DNA of 64,000 nucleotides, taken from the NCBI RefSeq assembly GCF_034702125.1, contig NC_085873.1, positions 43,642,669 through 43,706,668 of the forward strand. The letters run 5' to 3'. The first letter of the stretch is position 1, and every line of letters begins with the position of its first letter. A program made the translations under genes and the position numbers. This document shows, piece by piece, positions 11,620-25,182 of the stretch. Under the pieces are notes generated by a model. That model had not been told where the DNA came from, did no database searches, and saw nothing but the letters and a program-made list of their open reading frames with translations. This DNA is from Engraulis encrasicolus (lineage: Eukaryota; Chordata; Actinopteri; Clupeiformes; Engraulidae).

Positions 11620-12169
11620 TTCTAGAGCAATATTATTTTCAGCATTCAACATGAGGATTCCAGAATTCCATTATACTGTATCCAATGGAGACAAACATAT
11701 TTTCACCAGAGAGAATACAAGATGATATCTCTGTTTTCATCATCTGAACATTCCATAGATGTTTCAAGGCTTTAACAACTGCCCTTTATAGCATCTTCAT
11801 TTCCCACATATCTGCACTGTCAATGGGCACTTGAACAGGCAACTCGCACAAGCACACAGACACACACACACCTAAACACTCACACCCACACAAGGCAAGT
11901 TCATTTGTATAGCACCATTTCACCATTTCATACACAGATGCAGTTCAATTTACCCACCATGTTTTTTTATTTTCAAGAATGTCAAGCATTGTAAGACTAC
12001 ATCTGAGGTCAGGAGTTCTTGTCTGCTGTGTGTGTGAGAGCACACAGGAGTGATTGACCTGCTAGCTTGGGCTATCAGGGTGAAATATATGTAGCCATAC
12101 ACACTCACTACACATAATAATACAACACAGACTATACATATATTATATTCTCTTTGCCCATCTATCTGT

Positions 12170-12491
<322 letters not shown>

Positions 12492-12587
12492 CGTTTGACC
12501 TTGTGTGTGGCTGGTGTGAACGCAGCAGGGCTGTCCAGCCTACTTGTGGTTAAAGAACACCTGCACGCTTAAATTTAAACAGACATT

Positions 12588-12706
<119 letters not shown>

Positions 12707-12819
12707 CATCCCCGCTGGATTGTTTACTGTCAGAGTTCCGGACCCAACAAGGCATGAAATTGCATTTCCTCTGGGCAGGTAGTCTAGTCAGCCCCCTTCA
12801 CATTCCCCCCCAGGACCAT

Positions 12820-13005
12820 AACACACACGCATGCACGCACGCACACACGCACACACACACATGCATATACACACACACATACGCACATGCGTGAACAGCA
12901 CACACACGCACATGTGCACGCACACACACACATGCACACACACACATGCACACACACACACAAAAACCCTGCACAGTGCACATACACACAAACACACACA
13001 CACGT
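12820..13005. repeat. interrupted CA-rich array with ATGCAC variants
   Basis: CA repeats are broken by GC, TG and AT steps. There is no unit longer than a dinucleotide. Confidence 0.9.
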
Positions 13006-13428
13006 CTTGCCCCCAGGGCCAGAGTGCCGAGACAGTCCACAAAACAAATAGAGTAGGCGGCCATTTTAATTACCTGCTATAAAAATGACTCTTTGTGCTG
13101 CGCTGTTTCCCCTTCCTTCAGCACAAAATAGAAAGACAAAAGACAAGTTGGCAAAATTAATTTAACAGTGACAAAGAAAAGTGCTGACATTGATCGTAGT
13201 TCTGTGTGATTCCCCCCCCCCCTTTCAATTCCTTTTCTCTTTTTTTTCATCCTATTTCTTCATACACCTCTCTACATTTTGTTGGAGGAAATACCTCGTA
13301 CTTTTTCAGAGGAAGGCCTTTGCTACCAAATGCTACCGCATTACTGCTGCAGCCAGGGTCTCCTTGACAACACTTCCTGTTCGCAGTCCATATATAAAAC
13401 ATTACCTGTGGTATCAATCATGCATAAC

Positions 13429-13503
<75 letters not shown>

Positions 13504-13525
13504 CATACGCACACACACATATACA
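13429..13525. repeat. (CA)n, about 36 units
   Basis: A pure array followed by a short interrupted tail. Confidence 0.97.
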
Positions 13526-13701
13526 AATGAAATGCCGAGAGACACACACTAGCGTGTTGTTGGACTCCCCTTGGCTTTGATGAGGGTATCTACGTGTATA
13601 TCTAGGTTTATTTCCTTCCAATGTTGCATTAACGTTGCACCAAGATCTGTCCAGTATTTATGATGGTGGAGTCTGAAGGCTGTGTTAAACCTTCTCCGTG
13701 T

Positions 13702-13940
<239 letters not shown>

Positions 13941-14333
13941 TGTTTGGGTGTCAGTCTCAAGTTAAAAAAACAACAACAATTTCACCTTGTAAAAGCCAAT
14001 GTTACCTTCTAATGGCCTGTTAACTGGGAAAAATAAAACAAAGCAGAGACAAACAAACAAATTAACATCCTTTTTGGGATCCCAGAGCACACTGCAATAT
14101 CAAACACACTTATACCCCATACGCACGGCATTTCAACCCACTCCAAAATCGTACACACACACCACTTGGCCACAGGACAACCTGGCAATGCTCCACATCA
14201 ATTAAAATTCAATTACCCAGAGAAACGGAGAAATTACTTTTTTACCACTCTGATACTTTGGAAAGCATAATCCACTCTAAGTGTGTAAGAAAAAAATATT
14301 CATGTACTGAACTGGAAAGGAGTCAAGAGACTA

Positions 14334-14590
14334 TATGAAGAGCTCTTTTCCAAAATGCTATATCCACCATTTTTGACTTGCATTTTAATATTGGAATTGA
14401 CTGTTAAGAAGTCCTATCATCTATGTGTGAATTCTTGCCATTCAATTGTTTTGAGAACATACTTTTAAAACCTGTAAAAAAAATGCATTTTGTAATGCAA
14501 TTCAATGGAATGCCCAATACAAAAATGTTAATTTCCCAACATTCTATAAAATGGATATATCTCATTTCGGAAAAGAGCTCTTCAGACAAG
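14334..14590. mobile_element. fold-back MITE with GAAGAGCTCTTTTCC ends
   Basis: The left arm GAAGAGCTCTTTTCCAAAAT is mirrored by the right arm ending in TTTCGGAAAAGAGCTCTTCA. Inner segments such as CAATTCAATGG also pair. No coding capacity. Confidence 0.75.
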
Positions 14591-14819
14591 AAGGACGTTG
14601 TAAAACTAAGAAAGAATGAGAAGAAATAGGCAGGGCTAGAAAGAGCTCTAATTTACATGTAAATCCTTGTGTTTTAGCAATGAGCAATGCTCGTAACTCC
14701 AAGAATACAACCTTATTTAACCCCTTTGCGCAGAGCCTGTTATAACTTGCCAGGCCACGGCCTCCAAGTGACGCCACGTCTTTGGCGTTTCTTCTAGTAA
14801 ATATCGTTTCTGATCTCCC

Positions 14820-14945
14820 AAAAAATCGGTAACTAGTGTTGTGACAATTGGGAGCCGGATCGCAGCTGGGGAGCCACTCTGATGATTTCTTTCCTTTCGT
14901 TTTGAACATGTGACCTTCACGTGAGTACTTCAATAAGAAAAGATA
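14820..14945. mobile_element. fragment of the GAGCCG-type element (also at 25.5-25.9 kb)
   Basis: The block GGGAGCCGGATCGCAGCTGG and the downstream ACGTGAGTACTT correspond in opposite orientation to 25745-25870. The family is unnamed here and probably non-autonomous. Confidence 0.45.
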
Positions 14946-14949
14946 AGAG

Positions 14950-16180
14950 TGTCTCCGCCCAGAGAGTGGCAGTGGAATAGTCTTTAGAAGGATTCGGGAC
15001 AGTTAGTTGCTGTTTGGACAAAATAAGTCAGAGGTGGATAAGGATTTTTTGCTGGTGTTATCACCTTAACACTGAATAAATATATATTTCATAAGTGCGC
15101 TATCTGAAATTAGAATTCAGTAGACTATGTATGCATACATCTTCGTTCTTGCTGGAGAACGGGCTTCTCGTGATCGTTGGTTTCTCGCAGGACAACTGCT
15201 GTCCACGCAGCGAACCGATCATGAAAGTGCTTGACGGGATTGCTGGACCAGTGCTTACGACGAATCATGAGAGTGCTTTATGGGTCGTTGGACCACAGCA
15301 CTCAAGGAACGTAAGTCAAAAGCAAATAGCGAAAATAGCGTATTGGGCAAGGTCGCTGACCGCGGTGCTGAAATTACTACCGAGCCCGATGTTGGCTATG
15401 TTTAAAAAACGATGCTTGGGCTCGGGAGTATGGGGCTCCAACTGAGAGCTCGGACAATACCTGCGCACACAAATATGTTCGAGCTTTGAGCCCCCATGCT
15501 GGTTATTGGGAGAGCGAGCAGAACCAAGGAGGCGCGAGGGCGGAATCCTGGATTAAACGATCGAGATGATGAAGGTAGGGGTTGATCGGGGCGGATGGTG
15601 GGTACGAGCGAGATTTTAAAATAATTTTTAAAAAACTTTCAAATATGCTAGTGGTTTACACTTCAGAATGCATTTGAGTATGTAAGGGACTAAAATACTT
15701 ATATACTAAATTGGAAAGACTAAATGTAGACTAGCAGGAAGTTGTAAAACTAAGAAATAAATAAATTGTTTGATTTTGTTAAAATAGTTACTAGAACGGA
15801 TTGATGATGGCTCGTAACAAAATCAATTACATGACTAACCAACTAATTAAGTCAGTAACACTGTCAAATGGTTATTAGCAATCTGCTACACATCATACTT
15901 TGTAGTGGGGAAAAAAAGATACATTTTAAAGAGATAGGTCTGTGGTGAGCCGTGTAGCGTGATATTGTAATTGTATGAATGTGGCTTGTAGTATACTCTA
16001 TGTATAACAGTGTTTTAGTATGGACGTCATACCTGAGTGATTATAATGACTTTTATATTCAACGTACGTATATCACATTAAAACTGTCTCTTTCTCCATT
16101 AGGCTTCATCTGATGAAGAGCAAATCTCCAGTGTACTAACTGTGACTAACTGATTCAAAGTGACTAACTGATTCAATCGG
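14950..16180. other. unassigned; possible spliced non-coding transcript
   Basis: 15120-15600 has more CpG than its neighbours and an open frame of 116 codons that I do not recognise. A GATGATGAAG|GTAGGG donor at about 15575 and a TTTCTCCATTAG acceptor at 16101 could be joined, but the product would be a 19-codon frame. No gene is claimed. Confidence 0.25.
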
Positions 16181-16184
16181 CCTA

Positions 16185-16373
<189 letters not shown>

Positions 16374-16524
16374 CTGGTGAATGTTCATCTCTGATCAATG
16401 ATGCATTTCACCTTGTGGGTTCCTTAGACAGCACAGGGCCTTCTGGGTAATTTAGCTCTGATGGCTATAAGTTGAGACATGATCATATGGATTGAATAAG
16501 GAGGCTGTCAATGGTGGATGTGTG

Positions 16525-16592
16525 CGCGCACACACACACACACACGCACGCACGCACGCACGCACGCACGCATGCACGCACACACGCACAGA
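16525..16592. repeat. (CA)n/(CGCA)n
   Basis: CA units give way to about seven GCAC tetranucleotides, alternating purine-pyrimidine throughout. Confidence 0.93.
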
Positions 16593-16756
16593 GGTGATTC
16601 TATTGTTAGTTTTGGCCCCAAGCAAAAAATCTAAAGTATGAATGTTCACCACAAATCGCTACTACTGTTATTTAAGTGTTAGCTGTTGATCCCCATGTAG
16701 TGGCTAGGGGCCCAGACGGCTGCCTGTCTAGCCTGGTGACAAGATTGGTCTCTGCA

Positions 16757-16912
<156 letters not shown>

Positions 16913-17039
16913 TAATTTTGCAATGTCAGCAAAAGACCGCTAATGCGATTTAAAAAGTCTGTCACCATATCAGCAGACAATAGTGTTTCCATTACATGTG
17001 CTTCTTGCTCTATGGCCCAGTAAGGTCTAAAAGTCAATT

Positions 17040-18030
<991 letters not shown>

Positions 18031-18311
18031 TGATATTTCACTGGGCACTCATTTACCTGGCCAGATAGAATTGTGTGTCTCTTTCCATGTCCATTTTCTG
18101 AGCAGACCTTCATTCCATCTTTTTAATATGGCCTCTTTTTTCCCCCATCTTTCTTTTTTCACAATCTAGGTGATAATGAAAAGACTGCGTTATAGGTGAA
18201 CCTTCCAGTCCCATCCAATTCCAATTCCAATGGCATCAATCTCCATAGTGTGGCAATCAGAAGCCCCTAACAAGCTCTGTGCAGACACTTTCCCTCTTCA
18301 CCTTTCACTCT

Positions 18312-18405
<94 letters not shown>

Positions 18406-18432
18406 CGTGCGCGCGCATGCGTGCATGCGTGA
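18312..18432. repeat. (GT)n, about 45 units, with GCGTGCGC tail
   Basis: A pure array with an alternating purine-pyrimidine tail. Confidence 0.97.
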
Positions 18433-18886
18433 ATACATGGGTTAGAAGGACTTTGAAGCTTGTTTGACGATTGTTGCTTTTTTTTGCTCATCATGTGAAT
18501 TTGGGTGAATTTGTTTGTATATGTGTGATTATAAATTAGCCCCCTGAACACTCTCTACATGTACGTATATTCTAGATTCTCTTCCGTCTGTCTTCTTTAA
18601 ACACTGTCATAATTAAATTCCAATCGCGGTGTCTACAGTAATTATCATTCATGTGGAAGAAGGAGGCTTATCGTAGTTTGCTTCCTGTTGACTTTTCACC
18701 TCTTCAAAAATGTTTTCACACGTCGTCCCCGCCATTCAGCCTCGGATACACCCCTTACATTCAGCAACTGTTTTCTACTCCTTGATAACTCAACGTCCAT
18801 TTAACGTTTAATTACTGTCTAATTATCATTAATGAAGATGGAAGGTTATCTTAGTCAGAGGTTGAAGGTTGGCAAACCATGGTATG

Positions 18887-18985
18887 CAGGGGCGTAGCAC
18901 CAAATTGTGGGCCCTATGTACAATGGACCCACCAGCCATATCTACATAATTCAGACACTGTGTGGGCCCCCTATATACATGGGGC
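18887..18985. mobile_element. hAT-type MITE fragment
   Basis: CAGGGGCGTAGCACCAAATT opens a GGCCC-rich block ending CATGGGGCCCTGGTGACTC. I recognise the first end as a common fish hAT terminus. The other end is unclear. Confidence 0.45.
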
Positions 18986-19207
18986 CCTGGTGACTCAGTC
19001 ACACTTTACCCACCTATTCGACACTCCTGATGGCATGCCATCTATAAGTCATCAGGCTCGTTGAGCTCGTATGTTGCCATGGCGTCATTTTAATTGGTTT
19101 GTTATTAATTAACGACGGTGCAAAAGGGCAAGTCTTGAGATACTCCTTGACAAGCTGCTGTCACTCAATATGTTTGACACGGAGAAGATAGATTGGAGCA
19201 CACAACT

Positions 19208-19211
19208 CTCT

Positions 19212-19292
<81 letters not shown>

Positions 19293-19300
19293 TGTGTGTT
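19208..19300. repeat. (GT)n, about 40 units
   Basis: A pure array. Confidence 0.97.
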
Positions 19301-19374
19301 GTGAAGACAGATGGTGAGACTAGAGAACCCTCGATACATTATTCATGGTATGCATTGAACGGGACCTATGGCAC

Positions 19375-19481
<107 letters not shown>

Positions 19482-19562
19482 TTGTGCCGTCTTATCCTTC
19501 TCACATTGGTGAAACACTGACAGTTGCTACTAAGGCCACTGTGAAGTATGATTTAGTTACAG

Positions 19563-19655
19563 GAAGAGGCAACAGATGATGGGAATGACGGTGTTGAAAG
19601 TGGAGCTGAAGTTGATGAACAGCCTCCGTGTGTGATGACTTACAGCAAGTAAGAC
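19563..19655 (-). pseudogene. LINE reverse transcriptase scrap
   Basis: Minus-strand translation gives RRLFINFSSTFNTVIP. It matches the fingers/palm motif of fish LINE reverse transcriptases, usually LFIDFSSAFNTIxP, in which the D is catalytic. Here that Asp is replaced by Asn. Only about 30 codons are recognisable. It is a dead fragment and the clade is undetermined. Confidence 0.65.
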
Positions 19656-19676
19656 CTGCAGAGAGAAGGAGAGAAC

Positions 19677-19866
19677 AAGAGCTAACTTTGAGGGCAGACA
19701 AGCATTCAGAGAAGAAGAGCTAACTGTGAGCGCAAGTAAGCATTCAGGGAAAAAGAGCTAACTTTGACAGCAAGAAAGCATTCAGAGAAAAAGAGCTAAC
19801 TTTGACAGCAAGTAAGCATTCAGAGAAAAAGTGTTAACTTTGACAGCACAAAAGCATTCAGAGTTG
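19677..19866. repeat. 38-bp minisatellite, five copies
   Basis: GCTAACTTTGA or close variants recur at 19681, 19719, 19757, 19795 and 19833, exactly 38 bp apart. Each unit ends AGCATTCAGAGAAAAA. There are no spacers, so this is a minisatellite and not a CRISPR array. Confidence 0.92.
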
Positions 19867-20084
19867 TTGAGAGGCCAACAAGACCTGTGTGGGTGAAAAG
19901 GCCAGTGCGTGCCTGCGCATGTATGTGTGTGAGAAGAAAACTGTGTGTTGTGGTCAAGGCCTCAAGTTGCGCTTAATGGGAAGCAAGACTCAATACATCT
20001 CAAAAGACAGTTTTTCAAAGAAAAACATTAAATGTTCAAAGTTAGCTGAAAAAGAAAAAAATAATTCTTCACCAAGGCACCCCA

Positions 20085-20190
20085 AAAAGTATAGCCAAAA
20101 ATGTCTTCATTATAATGACATGTCCACCCGGGACTTTTTAAATTGCCCACGTATAGCGGCAATTGGGTCTTCTTCAGGGCAACATTAAAT
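20085..20190 (-). mobile_element. possible LINE 3' tail
   Basis: The minus strand reads CCTGAAGAAGACCCAATTGC, then CCGCTATACGTGGG. This is the GAAGAAGGC...GCCG style of tail seen at the 3' ends of fish LINEs. No ORF is attached. Confidence 0.35.
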
Positions 20191-20520
20191 GTTAAATTAC
20201 ATAAGCATTCAATAATATACTGTATAGTATATAGTAAGCAGCGAAGCATCTTCAACTACATCCGTAAGCTACTTCAACTTTCTATTAGTGGTGTTGGTAG
20301 ATACTGTAGTTGTTTATGTTTTATGTTCTTCCTCGAGAGACAAAAGAGCCACAACATACTGGTAGAGATACAGTATACAGCTGGGATCCAAGGTTTCTTG
20401 CTTTCAAAGAATGAGTGAAGGAGTGAATAAGGCTGGAATTATAAAAAGAAAATGTTAAAGGGACACTGTGTGAGATTTTTAGTTGTTTATTTCCAGAATT
20501 CATGCTGCCCATTCACTAAT

Positions 20521-22546
20521 GGGTCATTCCATGTCAATTCACACGCCTTCCCCACATGACCCTCTCCGATTTACCCGATATCTCACATACAGGTACCTTT
20601 TGATGTCAATTGAAAGAATACCAAGTATTAGCACCCTACGTCTAACGGTTGCGGAGATGAAGCCCTCCAAAGTTGGGGTGCCATGCCCACTTTTCAAGCC
20701 TGTGAATTGCATACAAAATTTACAAGCAGATTTTGACACCTCTGGCTTTAGTTTGAAGGAAGATACAGGCCTAAAAATCACCATGGCCCCTCAATATGAC
20801 CCTGTCTACCAGATGATGTACTCACAAATAGCATGCCTTATTACTTTTGGCTATATTAAGCCTTAAAAACTGAGTTTGTGAAAAGCGTGATGAAGAGTCT
20901 TGCCATTTTGGGGTTCCAGATCATGGAAACTATGTATGCTTAGGGAGTTATAATTGATTTTCCATCATATTTGGGAACTGTACAGTATATTCCAAAAAAA
21001 TTAGGCCACTCATACTTTTAATGATGGAATTGGGGGGACTCAAAAACAGCTTTATGACAAAATGACCTCATGGTACCCTCTACTTCAGGTCTCAAATTAA
21101 CCATGTGGGCACTTGATAACTGGAACGCCCTTTTAACCCCATGTACAGTAGCACTGTATCAAACATTCAAGCTTGGAAAAACTTTGTTTTTCAAAGTTCT
21201 TCATATTAATCTTGGCCTTCAAAGTTTATGTTTTTGTCTATGTCTTATCACAGTGTCTGTTTTGTCTGCTGCCATCTGCTGGTCAAAAAACGTAACAACA
21301 GCATAATGTAAGGAAGCAAAAGGGGCTGGAAAATCTTGCCCATAATTTACCAATAAAGTAGCCTAGAAATGTAGATGCCCCTAGGGGTTAAGCTCGCTAG
21401 GCTACCAATAAAGGACTTCAATTCTACAGTATATTGCTATATATTAATTATGATTTTAACAAGCATTATGCAGAATGCTCAATCATGATTACATTTCTAC
21501 CAGGACACCCCCACCCCCATGGTAGAAATGTAGTGCAGGGTCGAGGCCATCTTGGGATTGGCATCATGATTGAGCATTAAGCAGTCACACTTTATTAAGC
21601 AGTCACACTTAAGAAATTATTTAAACTAGAAATATTCATCATGCTTAGTATATAGCATCATAATTAGTATATAGCAATATACTGTATAATTACAGTGCTT
21701 TTTTGGTATATTATGGGCAAGATTTTCCAGCCCCTTTTGTTTTCTTACATTACGCTGTTGTTGCTTTTTTAGACCAGCAGATGGCAGCAGACAAAACAGA
21801 CACTGTGATAAGATATAGAGAAAAATGTGTACTTTGAAGGCCAAGATTAATACAAAAAACTTTGAAAAACAAAGTTTTTCCAAGCTTGAATGTATGATAC
21901 AGTGCTACTGTACATGGGGTTAAAAGGGGGTTCCTGTCATCAAGTGCCCACATGGTTAATTTGAGGCCTGAAGTAGAGGGTACTGTAAGATCATTTTGTC
22001 CAAAAGCTGTTTTTGAGTCCCTCAGATTCCATCATTTAAAGTCTGAGCGCCCTATTTTTTTTGGAATACACTGCAAAGTTCCCAAATATGATGGAAAATC
22101 AATTATAACTCCCAAAGCATACATAGTTTCCAAGAGCTGGAACCCCAAAATGGCAAGACTATTCATCACGCTTTCCACAAACTCAGTTTTTAAGGCTTAA
22201 TATAGCCAAAAATAATCAAGGCATGCTATTTGTAAGCACATCATCTGGTAGACAGGGTCATATTGAGGGGCCGTGGTGATTTTTAGGCCTGTATCTTCCT
22301 TCAAACTAAAACCAGAGGTGTCAAAATCTGCTTGTAAATTTTGTATGCAATTCACAGGCTTGAAAAGTGGGCATGGCACCCCAACTTTGGAGGGCTTCAT
22401 CTCCGCAACTGTTAGACGTAGGGTGCTAATACTTGGTATTCTTTCAATTGACATCAAAAGGTACCTGTATGTGAGATATCGGGTAAATCGGAGAGTGTCA
22501 CCTGGGGAGATTCTAGGGAATCATGTGAATTGACATGGAATGACCC
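20521..22546. mobile_element. 2026-bp palindromic (fold-back) DNA element, TAAT duplication
   Basis: Ends GGGTCATTCCATGTCAATTC and GAATTGACATGGAATGACCC are inverted. TAAT flanks both sides (20517-20520 and 22547-22550). The arms pair over almost their full length of about 1 kb, leaving a loop of about 70 bp near 21495-21563. The 4-bp duplication would fit Chapaev- or Sola-like families, but I cannot assign it. A frame conserved in both arms (20602-20866 and 22197-22457) reflects the mirror structure and is not evidence for a protein. Confidence 0.92.
21359..21404. mobile_element. 46-bp mini-element with 9-bp target duplication
   Basis: It runs from TAGCCTAGAAATG to GCTCGCTAGGCTA. CCAATAAAG flanks both sides (21350-21358 and 21405-21413). 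It sits only in the left arm of the 2.0-kb palindrome; the right arm at about 21690-21700 lacks it and so shows the empty site. Its ends match the TAGCCTGRTRAACCAG family at 23608 and 59743. Confidence 0.85.
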
Positions 22547-22839
22547 TAATGAATATTTACCACCACCATCAAATTCTAAGTATTCATTATGACTGGAAAA
22601 ATTGCACTTTTCATACATGAAAAGGGGGATCTTCTCCTTGGTCCGCCATTTTGAATTTCCAAAAATAGCCATTTTTAGCTGCAAAAATGACTGTACTTGG
22701 ACCATACTAGAAACTATTTTTTAATACTTAGTACACTTTCATGTAAAGATCAAATTTGGCAATAGGCAGCCCAGTTTCAATAAGCAGCATAGTTGCAGTA
22801 CCTTTTTTGACCATTTCCTGCACAGTGTCCCTTTAAGAA

Positions 22840-23600
22840 TTATAGTCAACACACTGAAGCAGTGTACCTACTTTTCATCTATTGATTCCATATTGCTATT
22901 ATATGCTCTCGGGTCAAGACTTGAGTCCTATTTCAGCTAATGGTTCAAAATAAGCCAAGGCCAATGATGTGCATTGCAAAAAAAAAAATCCTGATCTAAA
23001 AGCTGAAAATGAGTCCCACAGTGCTGGAGACATTTTTTTCTGCTTGTTTGTGTTAAAATTTATTTCCATTCCTTATCTTTGCCTATAAAATTATTTTAGG
23101 AGCAGGGAAAGAAAGGTCCTCTAACCCAGTGTTCAGTGGTCCAAAAGGGGTCACCACTGGAAAAGTTTGGGAACCACTGGTGTAATGTGTATGCTTCTAA
23201 ATTAGAAAGAGCACCTGTAGTTACAGTCTGCCAAGCAGAAACAATAAGATTGTCATTTACCATTACCAGCACTTTTCTGGAGATGCTAATGGACTGGAAC
23301 TTATTCTCTAACCTTTTGAGCTCAAGATAAATGAATTAAGAAAGACATTTTAAAAAAGGCCCAATCACCTCTGCTTTGATGCTGTGGTAATTTAGCTACG
23401 TAACACTAGGCCATTTTTTAATCAATAAGCCACCTTCTGGGAATGCAGAATTCATATTGTAAAGTATAGTCAAATGCTCCTTGGATGATTACTATGCTTG
23501 TTGAAAACACAATTGAAGCATCCAACTTGAGCTACTTCAGTGTTGGACACAGAGTGAAGTGTGTCCATACACCTACTCTATACAGCACAGTAATAGTAGT
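22840..23600. other. mostly unassigned, with one hAT-like scrap
   Basis: 23127-23181 has CAGTGTTCAGTGG, then GTTTGGGAACCACTG, which looks like a collapsed hAT MITE. Nothing else is recognised. Confidence 0.4.
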
Positions 23601-23607
23601 GAATTCC

Positions 23608-23917
23608 TAGCCTAGTAAACCAGCGTCACCCGCTGGACGTGCAACATTTTTTGCAGGCGAGTGGTCTGACCTCGGCTGGTCGAACATTTTGAACACATTG
23701 CCCTGAATCTGTCAAACCAATCACAACACAGAGATTTGTTTTGAATCAAAGTGGGCAGGGTTTTAAGGGAGTGATTGGTGAGAGCATTGGCCTATAGACA
23801 CAGGCACGGATTGAAAGACAACGGGTTGTTCTCATCAACAATCTTCAGATGTACTATTCATCCGGGCCAGACTAAATTACACATCCAATCTCACATTTAG
23901 GCTGGTTTATCAGACTA
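23608..23917. mobile_element. TAGCCTG-end MITE, 310 bp, 9-bp target duplication
   Basis: It starts TAGCCTAGTAAACCAGCG and ends CTGGTTTATCAGACTA. GTGAATTCC is repeated exactly at 23599-23607 and 23918-23926. A 9-bp duplication is typical of Mutator-like elements, so this is probably a MULE-type non-autonomous element. It carries no ORF. Confidence 0.92.
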
Positions 23918-24307
23918 GTGAATTCCCCTAGTTGATATGCTGTCAGAGAGATTATATGTAACTTTCTGAAGTAGGCCTACTTAGAAAAACATTCGTCGTT
24001 CAACAAAGGTGAGCAGTTGGAATGTTGTATGCCTCCATTTCACAACATGCCCACGTCTTCAATCTGTTGCAATTAACTTCACACAAACCCCAAAGACAGT
24101 AATCTCTACAAAGAAATAATATAAACATCTACCTGGAGCTCAAACACAGTAGCTTTCTTCCTTTGTCAGACATAATAAAAAATGTCTGGCTCCAGTTTCT
24201 CAGTGTGTCTTTCTCTCTGTCATTATGTGCACATATGGGTATGGAAATATGTTTATTTGTGTGTGTGAGAGGGCTTGTACGAGCATCCGTCTGTATGCAT
24301 TCATAAC

Positions 24308-24475
<168 letters not shown>

Positions 24476-24511
24476 TCCTACAGGTCCTTCAAGCCAGATG
24501 TTGCAGCAAAA

Positions 24512-24512
<1 letters not shown>

Positions 24513-24570
<58 letters not shown>
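24513..24570. repeat. (GT)n, about 29 units
   Basis: A pure array. Confidence 0.97.
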
Positions 24571-24571
<1 letters not shown>

Positions 24572-24692
24572 CCCACTGGGGGCTCAGTGCTGAAGAGGGC
24601 GATGGAGAAGAGCTATAATGACTTTTCACGTCAATCAGTCGACACACAGTAGCCTGCACAAGCCCATCTGGCCGCCTGTGTGGGCGTATCTC

Positions 24693-24693
<1 letters not shown>

Positions 24694-24771
<78 letters not shown>

Positions 24772-24790
24772 TTGCGTGGGTGTGTTTTTA
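24694..24790. repeat. (GT)n, about 38 units
   Basis: A pure array with a GTTGCGTGGG tail. Confidence 0.97.
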
Positions 24791-24904
24791 CAGTAGCGAG
24801 TGCACTGTATGTTTTTGTAGGAGGACCGGTGGGTGTACGTAAGCATACATGTTTTTTTCAGGGCCTAGAAGTAGTGAGTAGTAGGGAAAGGCAATATAGT
24901 ATCA

Positions 24905-25092
24905 GTGTTGCCAGATTGGGCTGTTTCCCGCCCAATTGGGCTGCTTGGGGTGGCCGTGTGCGGGTAAAAATGGCATTTAGCAGAAAAACCCGCCCAATTT
25001 TTGCCATAGAAATCAATAGAATTGGGCGGGATTTTGTGCTTCTAGGCGGGTTTTCAGCATGTTTTGGGCTGGAAATCATCAGCCTCATCTGG
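24905..25092. mobile_element. GGGCGGG-rich MITE (CAGTGTTGCCAGATTGGGC end)
   Basis: The left end reads CAGTGTTGCCAGATTGGGC. The interior alternates CCGCCCAA and GGGCGGG blocks in inverted sense. The right end stops at CATCTGGC and the expected AACACTG is missing, because a 28S rRNA fragment abuts it. A second copy is at 58258. Confidence 0.7.
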
Positions 25093-25148
25093 CGGTAACG
25101 ATCCTCTCGTACTGAGCAAGATCACCATTGCAACAACACCTCATCAGC

Positions 25149-25182
<34 letters not shown>

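Larger units (their letters stand above)
20455..22836. mobile_element. TTAA-type MITE, split by a 2.0-kb palindromic element
   Basis: The two halves are 20455-20520 and 22547-22836. Ends TTAAAGGGACACTGTG and CACAGTGTCCCTTTAA are a perfect 16-bp inverted repeat. Without the insert and one TAAT the element is 352 bp, close to the copies at 5135 (354) and 6156 (368), with the same interior landmarks (TTCCAGAATTCATGCTGCCC, AAGTATTCATTATGACTGG, CATACATGAAAAGGGGGATC). Confidence 0.93.

Noticed and set aside
15095..15445. 116-codon ORF as a gene
   Set aside because: No recognisable domain and no supporting signals. Chance ORF in a CpG-bearing stretch remains the simplest view.
19677..19866. Regular direct repeats as a CRISPR-like array
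   Set aside because: The units abut with no unique spacers and the genome is clearly a vertebrate's. It is a minisatellite.
20602..20866. A frame conserved at 20602-20866 and again on the minus strand at 22197-22457 as a possible transposase
   Set aside because: Both copies are the two arms of a palindrome whose non-coding parts are equally conserved. No motif is recognisable.
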